A stretch of DNA of 61,397 nucleotides from Hymenobacter terrestris (GCF_013377905.1 NZ_JABKAV010000019.1:1-61397), one strand, 5' to 3'; positions 8,429 to 17,645 are shown, counted from the stretch's first letter. The notes: a model not told the origin generated them from the letters alone. Translations and numbers: made by a program.

Positions 8429-9727
8429 TTGAATTCGCTCCCCGCCCGCTATAACCGCAGCATCGACTGGGTCACGGTTCTGCTCTACCTGCTGATGGTG
8501 GGGGTGGGCTGGCTGAACGTGTACGCGGCCAGCTACTCGCCCGATACGCCCGCCAATCCGCTCAGCTCGTTGAGCTTCGGCCAGCTGATGAGCTACGACT
8601 GGTTCAAGCAGATTATCTGGATTGGAACGGCTCTACTGCTCGTGGTGATGGTGCTCGTCGTCGACCCCAAGGCCTACGATACGCTGGCCTACGGCCTGTA
8701 TGGGCTGATGATTGTGCTGCTAATTATTACGCCCTTTATTGCCCGGCCCATTGCCGGCTCGCGCTCGTGGCTGGAACTGGGGCCAGTGCGCCTGCAGCCC
8801 GCCGAGTTTGCCAAGTTCATCACGGCCCTGGCGGCCTCGCGCTATCTGGCCAGCATCAACCTGCGCCAGCAAAGCTTCCGCGACCAACTGGTGCTGGCCG
8901 GCCTCACGCTGCTGCCGCCGGTGCTCATCATCGCGGCCAATGAAACGGGGCAGGCGTTGGTGTTTGCGGCGTTTCTGCTGGCCTATTTCCGCGAGGGCAT
9001 GTCGCCTATTATCCTGCTGATTCTGGCCGCTGGAGCTGTTATCCTGATTCTGGCGCTGCTCGTGCCTAAGCTGTGGCTACTGGCCGGATTTACGGTGCTG
9101 CTGGTAATTGCGCTGGCGGCCAACTGGCGGACGCTACGGCACTACATTCCGCTGAGCCTGGGCGTGTGGGCGGTGGTTGTCGGCATGGTGTTCGGGGTAG
9201 ATTTCTTCTTCAACAACGTGCTGCAGGACCACCAGCGCAAGCGCATCGAAATCCTGATAAACCCCTCGGCCGACCCGCTGGGCGTGGGCTGGAACGTCAC
9301 GCAGTCTAAAATTGCCATCGGCTCGGGCGGGCTGGCCGGCAAGGGCTTTTTGCAGGGCACTCAAACCAAGTTCGATTTCGTGCCCGCACAAAGCACTGAT
9401 TTTATTTTCTGCACCGTGGGCGAGGAGTGGGGGTGGCTGGGCTCGATAGTCACCATTGGCCTGTTCATGGGCCTGCTGGGCCGCATCGGCTACGTGGCCG
9501 AGCGGCAGAAATCGGTGTTTGGGCGCACCTACGGCTACTGCGTGGCCAGCATCATCTTCTTCCACTTCTGCATCAACATCGGCATGACCATCGGGCTTGC
9601 CCCGGTGGTGGGCATCCCGCTGCCGTTCTTCAGCTACGGCGGCTCCTCGCTGTGGTCATTCACCACGCTGCTCTTTATTCTGCTGGCCATTGACGCCGCC
9701 CGCAAGCAGGATCTGGAGCGATACTGA
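8429..9727 (+). CDS. rodA: SEDS peptidoglycan glycosyltransferase RodA
   Basis: This 432-residue inner-membrane protein of about ten helices polymerises lipid II as partner of PBP2. SEDS signatures are clear: GSRSWLELGPVRLQPAEFAK near 110-129, WNVTQSKIAIGSGGLAGKG near 288-306 and PAQSTDFIFCTVGEEWG near 317-333. The start is TTG at 8429; the next ATG would fall inside the first helix. Both mrdA and rodA therefore appear to begin with TTG. Confidence 0.95.
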   Translation: MNSLPARYNRSIDWVTVLLYLLMVGVGWLNVYAASYSPDTPANPLSSLSFGQLMSYDWFKQIIWIGTALLLVVMVLVVDPKAYDTLAYGLYGLMIVLLIITPFIARPIAGSRSWLELGPVRLQPAEFAKFITALAASRYLASINLRQQSFRDQLVLAGLTLLPPVLIIAANETGQALVFAAFLLAYFREGMSPIILLILAAGAVILILALLVPKLWLLAGFTVLLVIALAANWRTLRHYIPLSLGVWAVVVGMVFGVDFFFNNVLQDHQRKRIEILINPSADPLGVGWNVTQSKIAIGSGGLAGKGFLQGTQTKFDFVPAQSTDFIFCTVGEEWGWLGSIVTIGLFMGLLGRIGYVAERQKSVFGRTYGYCVASIIFFHFCINIGMTIGLAPVVGIPLPFFSYGGSSLWSFTTLLFILLAIDAARKQDLERY

Positions 9728-9749
9728 GAAGGCTGAGTGAGCCCTCGAC

Positions 9750-10808
9750 TCACTCACTGATGTGTACTGGCTGATTTGGCCGCAACCAATCAAACATCGA
9801 ATCACGGCCAACAATCAACGAAAAAGCCACCGCGAAAACCGGGGCGGCCAGGTAGCCCATGCGGCCCAAATCACCCGAAAGCAGCATGTGGGCGGCCACG
9901 ATAACCAGCAGCCCGATTCCGGACCAGCCCACGGCGGGCAGCCAAGCCTGACGGGCCGCACGGCTGCTCAAACCGGCCAGCAGCGCGAGGCTGAAGAAGC
10001 CAAAGATGCTGAAGATTTCACCCGCGCCCTTCACTGAAAACAGCCGCCGCAGCGAGTAACCCAGGTTTTCGAGGTGGCCCAGGGCATTGGTTACGCTGGC
10101 TTCCGGCGGCGTGCCGGCCTGCTGGTCAATCCAGAGGCGCAGGGCCAGCCAAGCGGCCCCGCCCAGCACCAGCCAGGCCAGCTGCCAGGGCCAGCGCAGC
10201 GCGTGGCGGCCGTACCACAGCAGCCACGGCACCAGCATGAGGCCCGATTCTTTGGCGGGCAGCGCCAGCAGCAGTACGGCCACTACTGCCCCGGCCGAGT
10301 TGGCCCGCACGGCGTAAAACGCCAGCGCAAACACCAACAGGTACAGGCTATCCACGAGCGGTAGGCCGGCCGTGTACACCGTCCAGCGGCTCGTGAAAAC
10401 GGCCGCCAGGGCCAGCGCGGCCGCTAGTGGTGTGGCTCCGCAGAGTTGGCAGGTGCGGAACATCACCAGCCCCGCGCCAGCCAGCAGCAGGCAGTTCACC
10501 ACGTAAAAGGCCAGCCGCAACGGCCACTCGGAGCCGGGACGCTCGGGCCAGATGCGGGCGTACACCTGCTCGATGGGCCAGGCCACCGCGGCAGCCAGCG
10601 CCGGCACCAGGGGCCGGTAGCGCCGCGTCAGGCTCACGCCTTTAAACTCACCGCGAGCCACGCTCAGGTAACTACGCGTATCGAGCGAGTGCGAGAAATC
10701 GTAGTGCCGGTACATGGGGTAGGCCGGCCCCGCCACCAGGCCCAGGCCCAGCAGGTACACCAGCAGCCAGTGGGGCCAGCGCAGAGGGGCAGCGGCGGGG
10801 TGAGACAT
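9750..10808 (-). CDS. Polytopic membrane protein, possible GT-C-like
   Basis: This 352-residue protein has many hydrophobic helices throughout. I do not recognise a named family. The first extracytoplasmic loop (HYDFSHSLDTRSYLSVARGE, about residues 34-53) has the size and acidic character of the catalytic loop of GT-C lipid-linked sugar transferases, but this is a weak analogy. The ATG at 10808 is preferred; an upstream start would add 42 basic residues of no membrane character. It is convergent with rodA and lies downstream of the unknown gene at 10868-12010, possibly co-transcribed with it. Confidence 0.65.
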   Translation of the reverse strand: MSHPAAAPLRWPHWLLVYLLGLGLVAGPAYPMYRHYDFSHSLDTRSYLSVARGEFKGVSLTRRYRPLVPALAAAVAWPIEQVYARIWPERPGSEWPLRLAFYVVNCLLLAGAGLVMFRTCQLCGATPLAAALALAAVFTSRWTVYTAGLPLVDSLYLLVFALAFYAVRANSAGAVVAVLLLALPAKESGLMLVPWLLWYGRHALRWPWQLAWLVLGGAAWLALRLWIDQQAGTPPEASVTNALGHLENLGYSLRRLFSVKGAGEIFSIFGFFSLALLAGLSSRAARQAWLPAVGWSGIGLLVIVAAHMLLSGDLGRMGYLAAPVFAVAFSLIVGRDSMFDWLRPNQPVHISE

Positions 10809-10867
10809 GGGGCGGCAGTGAAGAAACGAATGGAGCCAGCCCCGAAGCTGGGGCTGGCTCCGGAAAA

Positions 10868-12010
10868 TCAGGCGCTGAACTTGCGGTCGATCAGGCGCAA
10901 CAGCTTGTTTACGTGCTCGTCCTTGCGTACCCACTGCTGTTCGGCGGCCAGGTTGTCGGTTACGTAGCGCTTGGCCGCATCGGCGTCGGGCAGCGTGTCG
11001 AGGTGCTGGATGGCGGCGTGGTAGCGCATGTTCTCGCCCCCAAACAGCTCGTTGATAAAGCTGAACCGCTGATTGATGGAAATAGCCTCGCGCAACGACT
11101 CGACGTTTGGGGCTTTGTCGGCCAGTGTGGCGGCGCGCTCGGGGCGCAGGGTTTCGCTCAGCGAGGGGGAGCCCGCCCGCTCGGCCTTGAGCTTGGCGTG
11201 CAGCGGTACAACAGCCTCTGCCTCGGCTACAGGCGCTGCTTTAGCCACCGGAGCTTCCGGAGCCATTGGAGCCGGCGCTACCGGCGCTGCGGAAACGGCT
11301 GCAGACACGGGAGCCGGAGACGGAACAGGCGCGGCTTCGGGAGTCGCCCGAACCGGCACTGCGTCAGGCGGTGCCGATGCTTCGCGTAACTCCTCTTCGG
11401 TAAGTGGCAGCAGCTCGTTGAACTGTGCTACCAGTTCCGTTAGAGGCTCCAGCTGGCCGGAATTGGTTTCCAGGTGCTGGCTGAAGCGGCTGATGAGGTA
11501 GTCGCGTGGCTGCACCTGGCCAGCCGGCAGCGCGTCGATGAAACGCTCGAATAGGTCCTTGTTGGTATTGAGGTAGCGCAGGCCCTCGCGCAACTGTTCG
11601 GGCGTGCGTGGGCCGGCTTCGGCGGGCAGCAGCTTGGTGGCCAGCGTATCGGTCGGGCTGAGGGCACCGGCCAGCGTGTCGGCCACGGCCTGGGCCAGCA
11701 ACGGCTCGTAGGTGGGCCGGCTGAGGCGGATGCGCCGCGAAAGCACGTTCATGAACTGGGTGAGAGCCTGGCGCACATCGGCATCCTCGAAGTCGAAATA
11801 CGCGCTGCGCAACTGAGCCATTTCGGCGGTCCACTTGCCCAGCAGCTCCTGCACCACAAACAGGTTTACCTGCCGGATAGGGGTGAAACTGAGTACCGCC
11901 GGGCCATCGAGCGTGGCCGTGGGGCGGGCCCCGAAATGTTGGTCGCAGAGCCGGGCTGCCAGCAGCCGGCCGTATTGTTCACGCTGTGCGTGGCTATATT
12001 TGGTATTCAT
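10868..12010 (-). CDS. Conserved protein of unknown function with Ala/Pro linker
   Basis: This 380-residue protein is predicted cytosolic, without signal or membrane helix. Three parts are visible: a helical N-terminal domain (1-215), an Ala/Pro/Val-rich linker of about 75 residues, and a compact C-terminal domain (about 300-380) containing INQRFSFINELFGGENMRYH and ending near WVRKDEHVNKLLRLIDRKF. I recall the C-terminal pattern as widespread in Bacteroidota hypothetical proteins, without known function. It is divergent from the ferredoxin gene, with 34 bases between the two starts. Confidence 0.75.
   Translation of the reverse strand: MNTKYSHAQREQYGRLLAARLCDQHFGARPTATLDGPAVLSFTPIRQVNLFVVQELLGKWTAEMAQLRSAYFDFEDADVRQALTQFMNVLSRRIRLSRPTYEPLLAQAVADTLAGALSPTDTLATKLLPAEAGPRTPEQLREGLRYLNTNKDLFERFIDALPAGQVQPRDYLISRFSQHLETNSGQLEPLTELVAQFNELLPLTEEELREASAPPDAVPVRATPEAAPVPSPAPVSAAVSAAPVAPAPMAPEAPVAKAAPVAEAEAVVPLHAKLKAERAGSPSLSETLRPERAATLADKAPNVESLREAISINQRFSFINELFGGENMRYHAAIQHLDTLPDADAAKRYVTDNLAAEQQWVRKDEHVNKLLRLIDRKFSA
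11995..12002 (+). promoter_or_regulatory. Putative ferredoxin promoter TATATTTG with TTG upstream
   Basis: TATATTTG at 11995-12002 is an exact -7 match, and a TTG lies 17 bases further upstream (11975-11977) where the -33 element is expected. It lies inside the first codons of the divergent gene. The ferredoxin ATG follows 42 bases later. Confidence 0.6.
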
Positions 12011-12044
12011 TGAGAGCCTGGTTCAGCGAGCAATTTACAGAAAG

Positions 12045-12377
12045 ATGCCCACTCTGATTGTTGAAAACCTGGCCGGCGTGGCCATTCCGGTGCCTGCCGG
12101 GGCCACGCTGCTGGCCGCCATCCAGGTGGCCGGCCACGACTGGCAGCATGCCTGCGGAGGGCGGGGCCGTTGCGTTACGTGCCGGCTGCGGGTGTGCGCC
12201 GGGGCCGAGCTGCTGAGCGAGCCCACGGCCCCCGAGCTGCGCTACCGCGCCGCCGGCCGCCTCCGCCCCGATGAGCGCCTGAGCTGCCAGACCCGCCTGC
12301 CCGCCGGCCAGGTAAGCGCCCGCGTACCCCGCGCCACCCAGTTGCCACACGTGGTGTATTCGCTTCGCTCTGAATGA
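12045..12377 (+). CDS. [2Fe-2S] plant-type ferredoxin
   Basis: This 110-residue electron carrier has four cluster cysteines at 37, 43, 46 and 81 (C-x5-C-x2-C-x34-C, in [11 protein letters not shown] and LSC), as in adrenodoxin- and plant-type ferredoxins. The ATG at 12045 gives a standard N-terminus; an upstream extension would run back through the divergent gene. The last codons and stop lie inside a half-copy of the family 1 repeat. The redox partner is unknown; thymidine kinase follows 40 bases on. Confidence 0.9.
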   Translation: MPTLIVENLAGVAIPVPAGATLLAAIQVAGHDWQHACGGRGRCVTCRLRVCAGAELLSEPTAPELRYRAAGRLRPDERLSCQTRLPAGQVSARVPRATQLPHVVYSLRSE

Positions 12378-12386
12378 CGTTCTTTT
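12358..12386. repeat. Family 1 half-repeat overlapping ferredoxin stop
   Basis: The bases from TATTCGCTTCGC to GACGTTCTTTT match the right arm of copy 1 (about 4608-4636) base for base over about 29 bases. No matching left arm is present. The repeat encodes the C-terminal SLRSE and the TGA of the ferredoxin gene. Confidence 0.8.
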
Positions 12387-12417
12387 GTATTCCCTCATTC
12401 ACCCATTGACTCCGCCT

Positions 12418-13020
12418 GTGTTTATTGAACCCCGCGTTGGTACGCGTCCTGGTAGCAACAGCGCCCGCCGGGGCTGGATTGAAGTTGTGTGCGGCTCTAT
12501 GTTTTCGGGTAAAACCGAAGAGCTGATCCGGCGGCTGAAACGGGCCGAAATTGCCCGCCAGCGGGTGGAAATCTTTAAGCCCGCCCTCGACACCCGCTAC
12601 CACGCCGAAGATGTGGTGTCGCACAACCAGAACAGCATCCGCAGTACGCCCGTGCCAGTGGCCCAGGAAATCCTGCTGCTGGCTACCAGCTGCGACGTGG
12701 TGGGCATCGATGAGGCTCAGTTTTTCGACGAATCGTTGGTGGAGGTTTGCGTGCAGCTGGCCAACGGCGGTACCCGCGTAATTGTGGCCGGCCTCGATAT
12801 GGATTTCCAGGGTCAGCCCTTCGGCCCCATGCCCGCCCTGATGGCCGTGGCCGAGTTCGTAACCAAAGTACACGCCATCTGCGTGCGCTGCGGCGAGCTG
12901 GCCTCCTACTCGTTCCGGGTAACGGCTGCCGAAGACAAAATTCTGCTCGGTGAAACCGATGCCTACGAGGCCCGCTGCCGCGTCTGCTTTCAGGAAGGGC
13001 TGCGACAAAAGGCGAAATAA
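12418..13020 (+). CDS. tdk: Thymidine kinase (type II)
   Basis: This 200-residue enzyme phosphorylates thymidine for salvage. Walker [11 protein letters not shown] lies at 26-35, Walker B-like [10 protein letters not shown] follows at about 90-100, and four zinc-site cysteines occur as CVRC and CRVC near the C-terminus. I chose the GTG at 12418 (MFIEPRVG). A TTG at 12385 would add 11 residues that read through the repeat next to the ferredoxin stop. Confidence 0.93.
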   Translation: MFIEPRVGTRPGSNSARRGWIEVVCGSMFSGKTEELIRRLKRAEIARQRVEIFKPALDTRYHAEDVVSHNQNSIRSTPVPVAQEILLLATSCDVVGIDEAQFFDESLVEVCVQLANGGTRVIVAGLDMDFQGQPFGPMPALMAVAEFVTKVHAICVRCGELASYSFRVTAAEDKILLGETDAYEARCRVCFQEGLRQKAK

Positions 13021-13089
13021 GGCCCGGCACTAAAGCCCGGCCTGGGGCGTTAACTTGCGTCTGTTCGCCTCGTTTTTACCGCCCGCTAC

Positions 13090-15465
13090 ATGAGTCTATT
13101 CTTACGCCTGCGCGCTGCGCTGCTGTCGCTTTTTCTGCTGCTGGCTTTCCTGCCGGCCGGCCCTGCCCGGGCCCAGTCGGCGGCGGCTGGCTACGGCGAG
13201 TGGCAGCTGCACCTGCCCAACAACCGCGCCCTGGCGCTGGCCGAGGCCGACGACCGGGTGTATGTAGCCGCTCAGGATGCGTTCTTCTACCTCGACAAGA
13301 AGCTGGGCACCACCCGCCTGCTCTCGCGGCGCGACGGCCTGAGCGACGTGGGCGTGAGCACGTTGGCCTACGACTCGGTGGGCCAGCAGCTGCTGGTGGT
13401 GTACCAGAACGCCAACCTCGACCTGCTACGCCTGCAGGACGGGAAAATCAGCAACCTCAACGACATTTTCCGCAAAGACATCAACGGCGGCAAAACCGTG
13501 TATCAGGTCCAGATTACCGGGCGGCGGGCCTATCTGTCGGCCAGTTTCGGCATAGTAGTCCTCGATCTGGATAAGCGCGAAATCCGGGATTCCTACACCA
13601 ATATCGGGCCTGGCGGCACGGTGGTGCAGGTATACGCTACGGCCGTGGCCAACGGTACGCTCTTCGCCGCCACCTCTAACGGGCTGATGCGCACCAGCCT
13701 GGCCGGCAACCCGCTCGACTTTCGCACCTGGACCACCGACCTGCCCGCCCGTTCCGGCGACCCCTTCCGCACGCTGGCCGTGCAGCAAGGCCGGGTGGTG
13801 GCTGGCATCAACGGCGACCGGCTTTACGTGTACACCGGCCCCGGAAGCTGGCAGCCGCTGGCTGGTTCGCCGGTGGGCGTAAACTTCCGGCAGCTGACGG
13901 CTTCGGCGGCTGGCCTGCTGATAACCGAGCCGGCCCAGGTATCGGTGCTGGATGTGGTTACCGGCGTCCGGCGTCTCACGCTGCGGCCGGCGCTTTTGAG
14001 CAACCCACAGGCCAGCCTGCGCAGCCGCGACGGGAATTTTTATGTGGCCGATTTTGATAACGGGCTGCTGCGTATTGCTCCCGATGGCCAGCAGGCCGAG
14101 CAGTTCCTGCGCAATGCCCCCGCCGGGGCCCAGGCATTCAGCGTGCTGGCCGATGCCCGCACCAACACCGTAAACATCTTCACGGGCGGCTACACCGACC
14201 GGTATGTACAGCGCGGCTTCCTTCGGGGTTTCTACGAGTTTCAGCAGGGGCAGTGGACCAACATCACGCCTGCCACCCTGCCCGACCGGAATCAGTACCC
14301 CAACCCCCTGGACCTGACCCGGGGAGTCCGCACGCCCGACGGTACCCTGTATGTGGGCAGCTACGGCAACGGCCTACTGGAGTGGAAGGGACCGGGCGAG
14401 TTCCGCCTTTTTAACCCCACCACCAACCTGCCCAACCCCCTGCGCAGTGCTATAGCCAACCCTAACTTTACCCGCGTAACCGATATTGCGGCTGATGCTG
14501 AGGGCCGCGTGTGGGTAGTAAACCGTCACCAGATAGCCGGGCAGTCGGGCCTGTTCGTGTTCGACCCCGTGGCCAGCAGCTGGCGCATTATCGATTACTT
14601 CGCGGGCAGCGAAAACCTCGACCGCATTGCCCTCGACGATGCCGGCGCGGCCTGGGTATCGCGGGCCCGGGCCCCGAACAGCGGCCTGGGCATGGTGGCC
14701 CACAACGCCGAAACCCGCGAAACCCGCTACTATATCCAGGCGGTGGGCCGCGAAAGCACTGTGCGCGACATCAACGACGTGTACGACGTAGTTAAGGACC
14801 GCGTGGGCGACATTTGGGTGGGTACCAACAAGGGTCCGGCCTTCTTTCCCAACCCCGGCGGCGCCTTCGACCCCCAGCAAACCATCGGTTTTCAACTGCC
14901 TTATGTGGATAAAGGTGGGGAAGGTGAGGTGGGCTTTGCGACGTTGGACAACCAGAAGATAAACGGCATTGCCATTGATGGAGCCAACCGCAAATGGTTT
15001 GCCACCGAAAGCGGCCTCTGGCTGTTTACGGCCGATGCCAACGAGGTGCTGCTGCATTTCACCACCGAGAACAGCCCCTTGCCTTCCAACAACATCGTGG
15101 ATGTGGCCGTGAACGACAAAACCGGCGAAGTATTCGCCGTGACGGACGCGGGCGTGGTCAGCTACCGCGGCGACGCCACCATTACCGAAGGCAAGCCCAG
15201 CTGCGCCAGCGTGTTTCCAAATCCTATTCGGCCCGATTACGCCGGCCCAGTGGGCATTTCGGGCCTGGCCAACAACGCCAGCGTTAAAATAACCGATGTG
15301 GCGGGCCGAATCGTATACCAGACCCGCGCCAACGGCGGCACCGTAAGCTGGAACCTGGCCGACTACAATGGCCAGCGCGTACGCTCGGGCGTGTACCTGG
15401 TGCTCACCTCCGACGCCGACGGCAAAAACGGCTGCGTAAGCAAGATTGCCGTGGTGAGCCGGTAG
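13090..15465 (+). CDS. porZ: PorZ-like beta-propeller protein of type IX secretion
   Basis: This 791-residue exported protein has a signal peptide ending PARAQ (about residue 29). Two seven-bladed-type propeller regions of the two-component-regulator propeller kind fill about 35-690, and a C-terminal beta-sandwich (about 705-791) carries VFPNPIRPDY and GVYLVLTSDADGK. The layout matches PorZ of Porphyromonas gingivalis, which helps attach A-LPS to type IX cargo at the cell surface. Adjacency to recO supports the call. The gene name rests on architecture and context rather than alignment. Confidence 0.82.
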   Translation: MSLFLRLRAALLSLFLLLAFLPAGPARAQSAAAGYGEWQLHLPNNRALALAEADDRVYVAAQDAFFYLDKKLGTTRLLSRRDGLSDVGVSTLAYDSVGQQLLVVYQNANLDLLRLQDGKISNLNDIFRKDINGGKTVYQVQITGRRAYLSASFGIVVLDLDKREIRDSYTNIGPGGTVVQVYATAVANGTLFAATSNGLMRTSLAGNPLDFRTWTTDLPARSGDPFRTLAVQQGRVVAGINGDRLYVYTGPGSWQPLAGSPVGVNFRQLTASAAGLLITEPAQVSVLDVVTGVRRLTLRPALLSNPQASLRSRDGNFYVADFDNGLLRIAPDGQQAEQFLRNAPAGAQAFSVLADARTNTVNIFTGGYTDRYVQRGFLRGFYEFQQGQWTNITPATLPDRNQYPNPLDLTRGVRTPDGTLYVGSYGNGLLEWKGPGEFRLFNPTTNLPNPLRSAIANPNFTRVTDIAADAEGRVWVVNRHQIAGQSGLFVFDPVASSWRIIDYFAGSENLDRIALDDAGAAWVSRARAPNSGLGMVAHNAETRETRYYIQAVGRESTVRDINDVYDVVKDRVGDIWVGTNKGPAFFPNPGGAFDPQQTIGFQLPYVDKGGEGEVGFATLDNQKINGIAIDGANRKWFATESGLWLFTADANEVLLHFTTENSPLPSNNIVDVAVNDKTGEVFAVTDAGVVSYRGDATITEGKPSCASVFPNPIRPDYAGPVGISGLANNASVKITDVAGRIVYQTRANGGTVSWNLADYNGQRVRSGVYLVLTSDADGKNGCVSKIAVVSR

Positions 15466-15469
15466 ATTT

Positions 15470-15642
15470 TAGTATTGAGTAGTGGGTACTAAGTAGTTAG
15501 ATGAAAAGCCGCGGACGAGCAGCAGAAGCGGCTATGGTTGCATTGCGCTAGCCGGAGCCTGTTCTCATTTTCCTTCACCTTACTTATCAACTAACCAACC
15601 AGAAGTCAACTCACTACTCAATACCAACTACTCAATACTGAA
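15470..15642. repeat. TAGTATTGAGTAGT-type inverted repeat
   Basis: The region after porZ begins TAGTATTGAGTAGTGGGTAC. The bases just before recO end with the near-complement, ACTACTCAATACCAACTACT and AATACTG. The ~100 bases in between are unremarkable. The arms are imperfect and internally repetitive. Similar words recur at 33998-34091 and 56757-56854. Confidence 0.7.
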
Positions 15643-15644
15643 AT

Positions 15645-16361
15645 ATGCTTATCAAAACCCGCGGTATTGTGCTTAGCCATATTCGCTACCGCGAGACCAG
15701 CATTATTGCCCGCGTGTACACCGAGCGGCTGGGCCTGCAGAGCTACCTGGTGAATGGGGTGCGCAAAGCCAAGCCGCCCGGCCGGATTGCCTTGTTTCAG
15801 CCCCTCACGCTGCTGGAGCTGGTGGCCTACACCTCGCGCAACGGCGGCCTCACGCGCCTCTCGGAGTTTCGGTGTGCCGAGCCTTTCCGCACGCTGCCCT
15901 ACGATGTGCGCAAGAGCAGCATTGCTCTGCTGCTGTCGGAGGTGGTGAGCCGGGTGCTACTGGAGGAAGAGGAGAACGAGCCGATGTTCACGTTCCTGCA
16001 CGACTCGGTGCTGGCCTTCGACCGGCAGCAAACGGGCTTCGAAAACTTCGCACTGGTGTTTCTGCTGCAGCTAAGCCACTACCTGGGCTTCGGGGCCGAA
16101 ACGGGCGAGGAAATTACCACCCAGGTAGCCTTTGCCACCGACGCTGCGGCCGGTACCAACCGTGGCCCCACGGCCCTGCGCCGCGAGTTCGACCAGTACC
16201 TCGACGAGTTGATTCGCACCCCGGCTTCAGCCTCCATCCCCAACGGCCGCGTCCGACGCGAGCTGCTGGGCGTACTCATCCGCTACTACCAGCTCCACGT
16301 CGAGCGCCTCGGCGACATCCGTTCCCTGGCCGTGCTGTCGGAAGTGCTGGCGGAGTTGTAG
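15645..16361 (+). CDS. recO: DNA repair protein RecO
   Basis: This 238-residue RecO loads RecA on SSB-coated DNA with RecR. The N-terminal OB-fold begins MLIKTRGIVLSHIRYRETS, with YTERLGLQSYLVNGVRKAKP and FQPLTLLELV, all typical. The C-terminal part is helical and lacks the zinc-binding cysteine cluster seen in many RecO proteins, as in other Bacteroidota. It follows porZ after an inverted repeat and ends before family 1 copy 5. Confidence 0.93.
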   Translation: MLIKTRGIVLSHIRYRETSIIARVYTERLGLQSYLVNGVRKAKPPGRIALFQPLTLLELVAYTSRNGGLTRLSEFRCAEPFRTLPYDVRKSSIALLLSEVVSRVLLEEEENEPMFTFLHDSVLAFDRQQTGFENFALVFLLQLSHYLGFGAETGEEITTQVAFATDAAAGTNRGPTALRREFDQYLDELIRTPASASIPNGRVRRELLGVLIRYYQLHVERLGDIRSLAVLSEVLAEL

Positions 16362-16390
16362 GGAAGGGAGACACGAGAGGGGAGAAGCAG

Positions 16391-16487
16391 AACGTCATTC
16401 TGAGCGAAGCCGAAGAATCTCTACCGCTTCGTTGAAATTGCTACAACGAAGCGGTAGAGATTCTTCGACTCCGCTCAGAATGACGTT
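16391..16487. repeat. Family 1 intergenic palindrome, long copy
   Basis: Two 44-base arms, 16391-16434 and 16444-16487, differ at only a few positions around a 9-base loop. The arms begin AACGTCATTCTGAGCG and contain CGAAGAATCTCTACCGCTTC. It lies between the convergent ends of recO and the first FKBP gene, so it may terminate both. Confidence 0.9.
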
Positions 16488-16491
16488 TCTT

Positions 16492-16533
16492 CACTAACCA
16501 CTAACCACTAACCACTAACCACTAACCACTAAT
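16492..16533. repeat. Tandem heptamer CACTAAC, six copies
   Basis: CACTAAC is repeated head to tail five times, followed by CACTAAT. The array directly abuts the family 1 palindrome and ends two bases before the stop codon of the FKBP gene. Confidence 0.95.
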
Positions 16534-16535
16534 CC

Positions 16536-17513
16536 CTACTTCACGTCCACCAGCTCCACATCAAACAGCAGGACGCTGTTGGCGGGGATGGACTCGCCGG
16601 GGCTGCGGGGGCCGTAGGCCAGAGCCGAGGGGATGAGCAGGGTGGCTTTGGCACCTTTGGAAAGCTGGGCTAGGCCTTCATCCCAACCCGGAATAACACG
16701 GCCGGCGCCCAGCGGAAACTCGATGGGCTTGTTGCCGTGGTTGGCTGAGGCATCAAACTCCTGGCCGCTCAGCAGCTGGCCCCGGTACAGCACCGAAACC
16801 GTTTGGCCGGGCTGCGCTACCGGGCCGCTGCCGGGGCGGGTAACCACATAGTATACGCCGCGGGGCGTTTTTTTGGGCTGTAGCTGGCGCTCTTTGGCGT
16901 AGGCCAAAATAAGCGCTTCGTCGCGGCGGGCCTGCTCGGCGGCTTTAGTGGGGGCTGTTTCCTGCTGGCGAACTTCCTCCTGCCGCATCTGCGCCTCCAC
17001 TTCGGCCGGCGTTTGCACGCTTACGGCCTTGGCGAATACCAGCATAGTAGGGCCGGCCCGGCGGATGAAACCGGGCACGGGCTGCCGGAACGACTTGCTG
17101 AACACCGTGTCGAGGTTGAGGCGGAACACGCCCGAGTCGCCGGGCTGGAGCAGCGCCAGCGCCTGCTCGACACTACCGCCCTGGCTGGGCCGCAGGGTGT
17201 CGAGCGGTACGCGCACGGGCTGGCTTTCGTTTTGGCGGCGCGAGTGCATGAGCACCGAATCTTTGGCGGTTCGGAACTGCAGGTGCAGGCTCAGAATGCG
17301 GCCTACGCGGCCGGCGTAGGTGGGGTCGCCGGTAGCAGGCAGAGCGGGGCGAAGCACGTAACGCCCTTTTTCAAGCCGATAGATGCGGTACTCCAGGCCT
17401 GATTTCAGCCGGTTGTACGGCACAGGTTTACCCTGAAACGATACCAGTCCCGCCGCCGCCAGCAGCAACGCACTCACCGACCCCAACACGCGCATCCGGA
17501 CAGAATAAGGCAT
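16536..17513 (-). CDS. FKBP-type prolyl isomerase, two-domain, exported (array member 1)
   Basis: This protein has about 325 residues, an N-terminal hydrophobic signal and no lipobox cysteine. The N-terminal half (about 45-185) resembles a degenerate FKBP fold with RTAKDSVLMHSRR and LLQPGDSGVF. A charged helix follows, then a C-terminal FKBP domain (about 215-325) with LYRGQLL, EFDAS, RVIPGWDEGL and ALAYGPRSPGESIPANS, the usual active-site segments. It is a close paralogue of the gene at 19944-21002. The ATG at 17513 sits 28 bases after a -7 motif; 17495 is a possible alternative. Confidence 0.88.
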   Translation of the reverse strand: MPYSVRMRVLGSVSALLLAAAGLVSFQGKPVPYNRLKSGLEYRIYRLEKGRYVLRPALPATGDPTYAGRVGRILSLHLQFRTAKDSVLMHSRRQNESQPVRVPLDTLRPSQGGSVEQALALLQPGDSGVFRLNLDTVFSKSFRQPVPGFIRRAGPTMLVFAKAVSVQTPAEVEAQMRQEEVRQQETAPTKAAEQARRDEALILAYAKERQLQPKKTPRGVYYVVTRPGSGPVAQPGQTVSVLYRGQLLSGQEFDASANHGNKPIEFPLGAGRVIPGWDEGLAQLSKGAKATLLIPSALAYGPRSPGESIPANSVLLFDVELVDVK

Positions 17514-17540
17514 ACAAACAAGTGCTTTTAGAAACGTGAA

Positions 17541-17548
17541 CAAAAGTA
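17541..17548 (-). promoter_or_regulatory. Putative promoter TACTTTTG for array member 1
   Basis: The minus strand reads TACTTTTG, an exact -7 match, 28 bases before the ATG at 17513. It excludes an upstream start at 17552, which would lie before the promoter. Confidence 0.6.
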
Positions 17549-17645
17549 GCACACGCTTCGAACAAGAAAAAAACGGTCATTCCGCCCAAGCAGAACAACC
17601 GTCGTACCGTTTTTTACTTCCCGAAGCTGTTTTAAATAATCAATA

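Noticed and set aside
12385..12417. TTG start for thymidine kinase
   Set aside because: It would begin inside repeat-derived sequence and add 11 residues not expected in the family; GTG at 12418 gives the usual N-terminus.
16492..16533. CRISPR-like array
   Set aside because: The unit is seven bases without spacers, and no cas gene is present.
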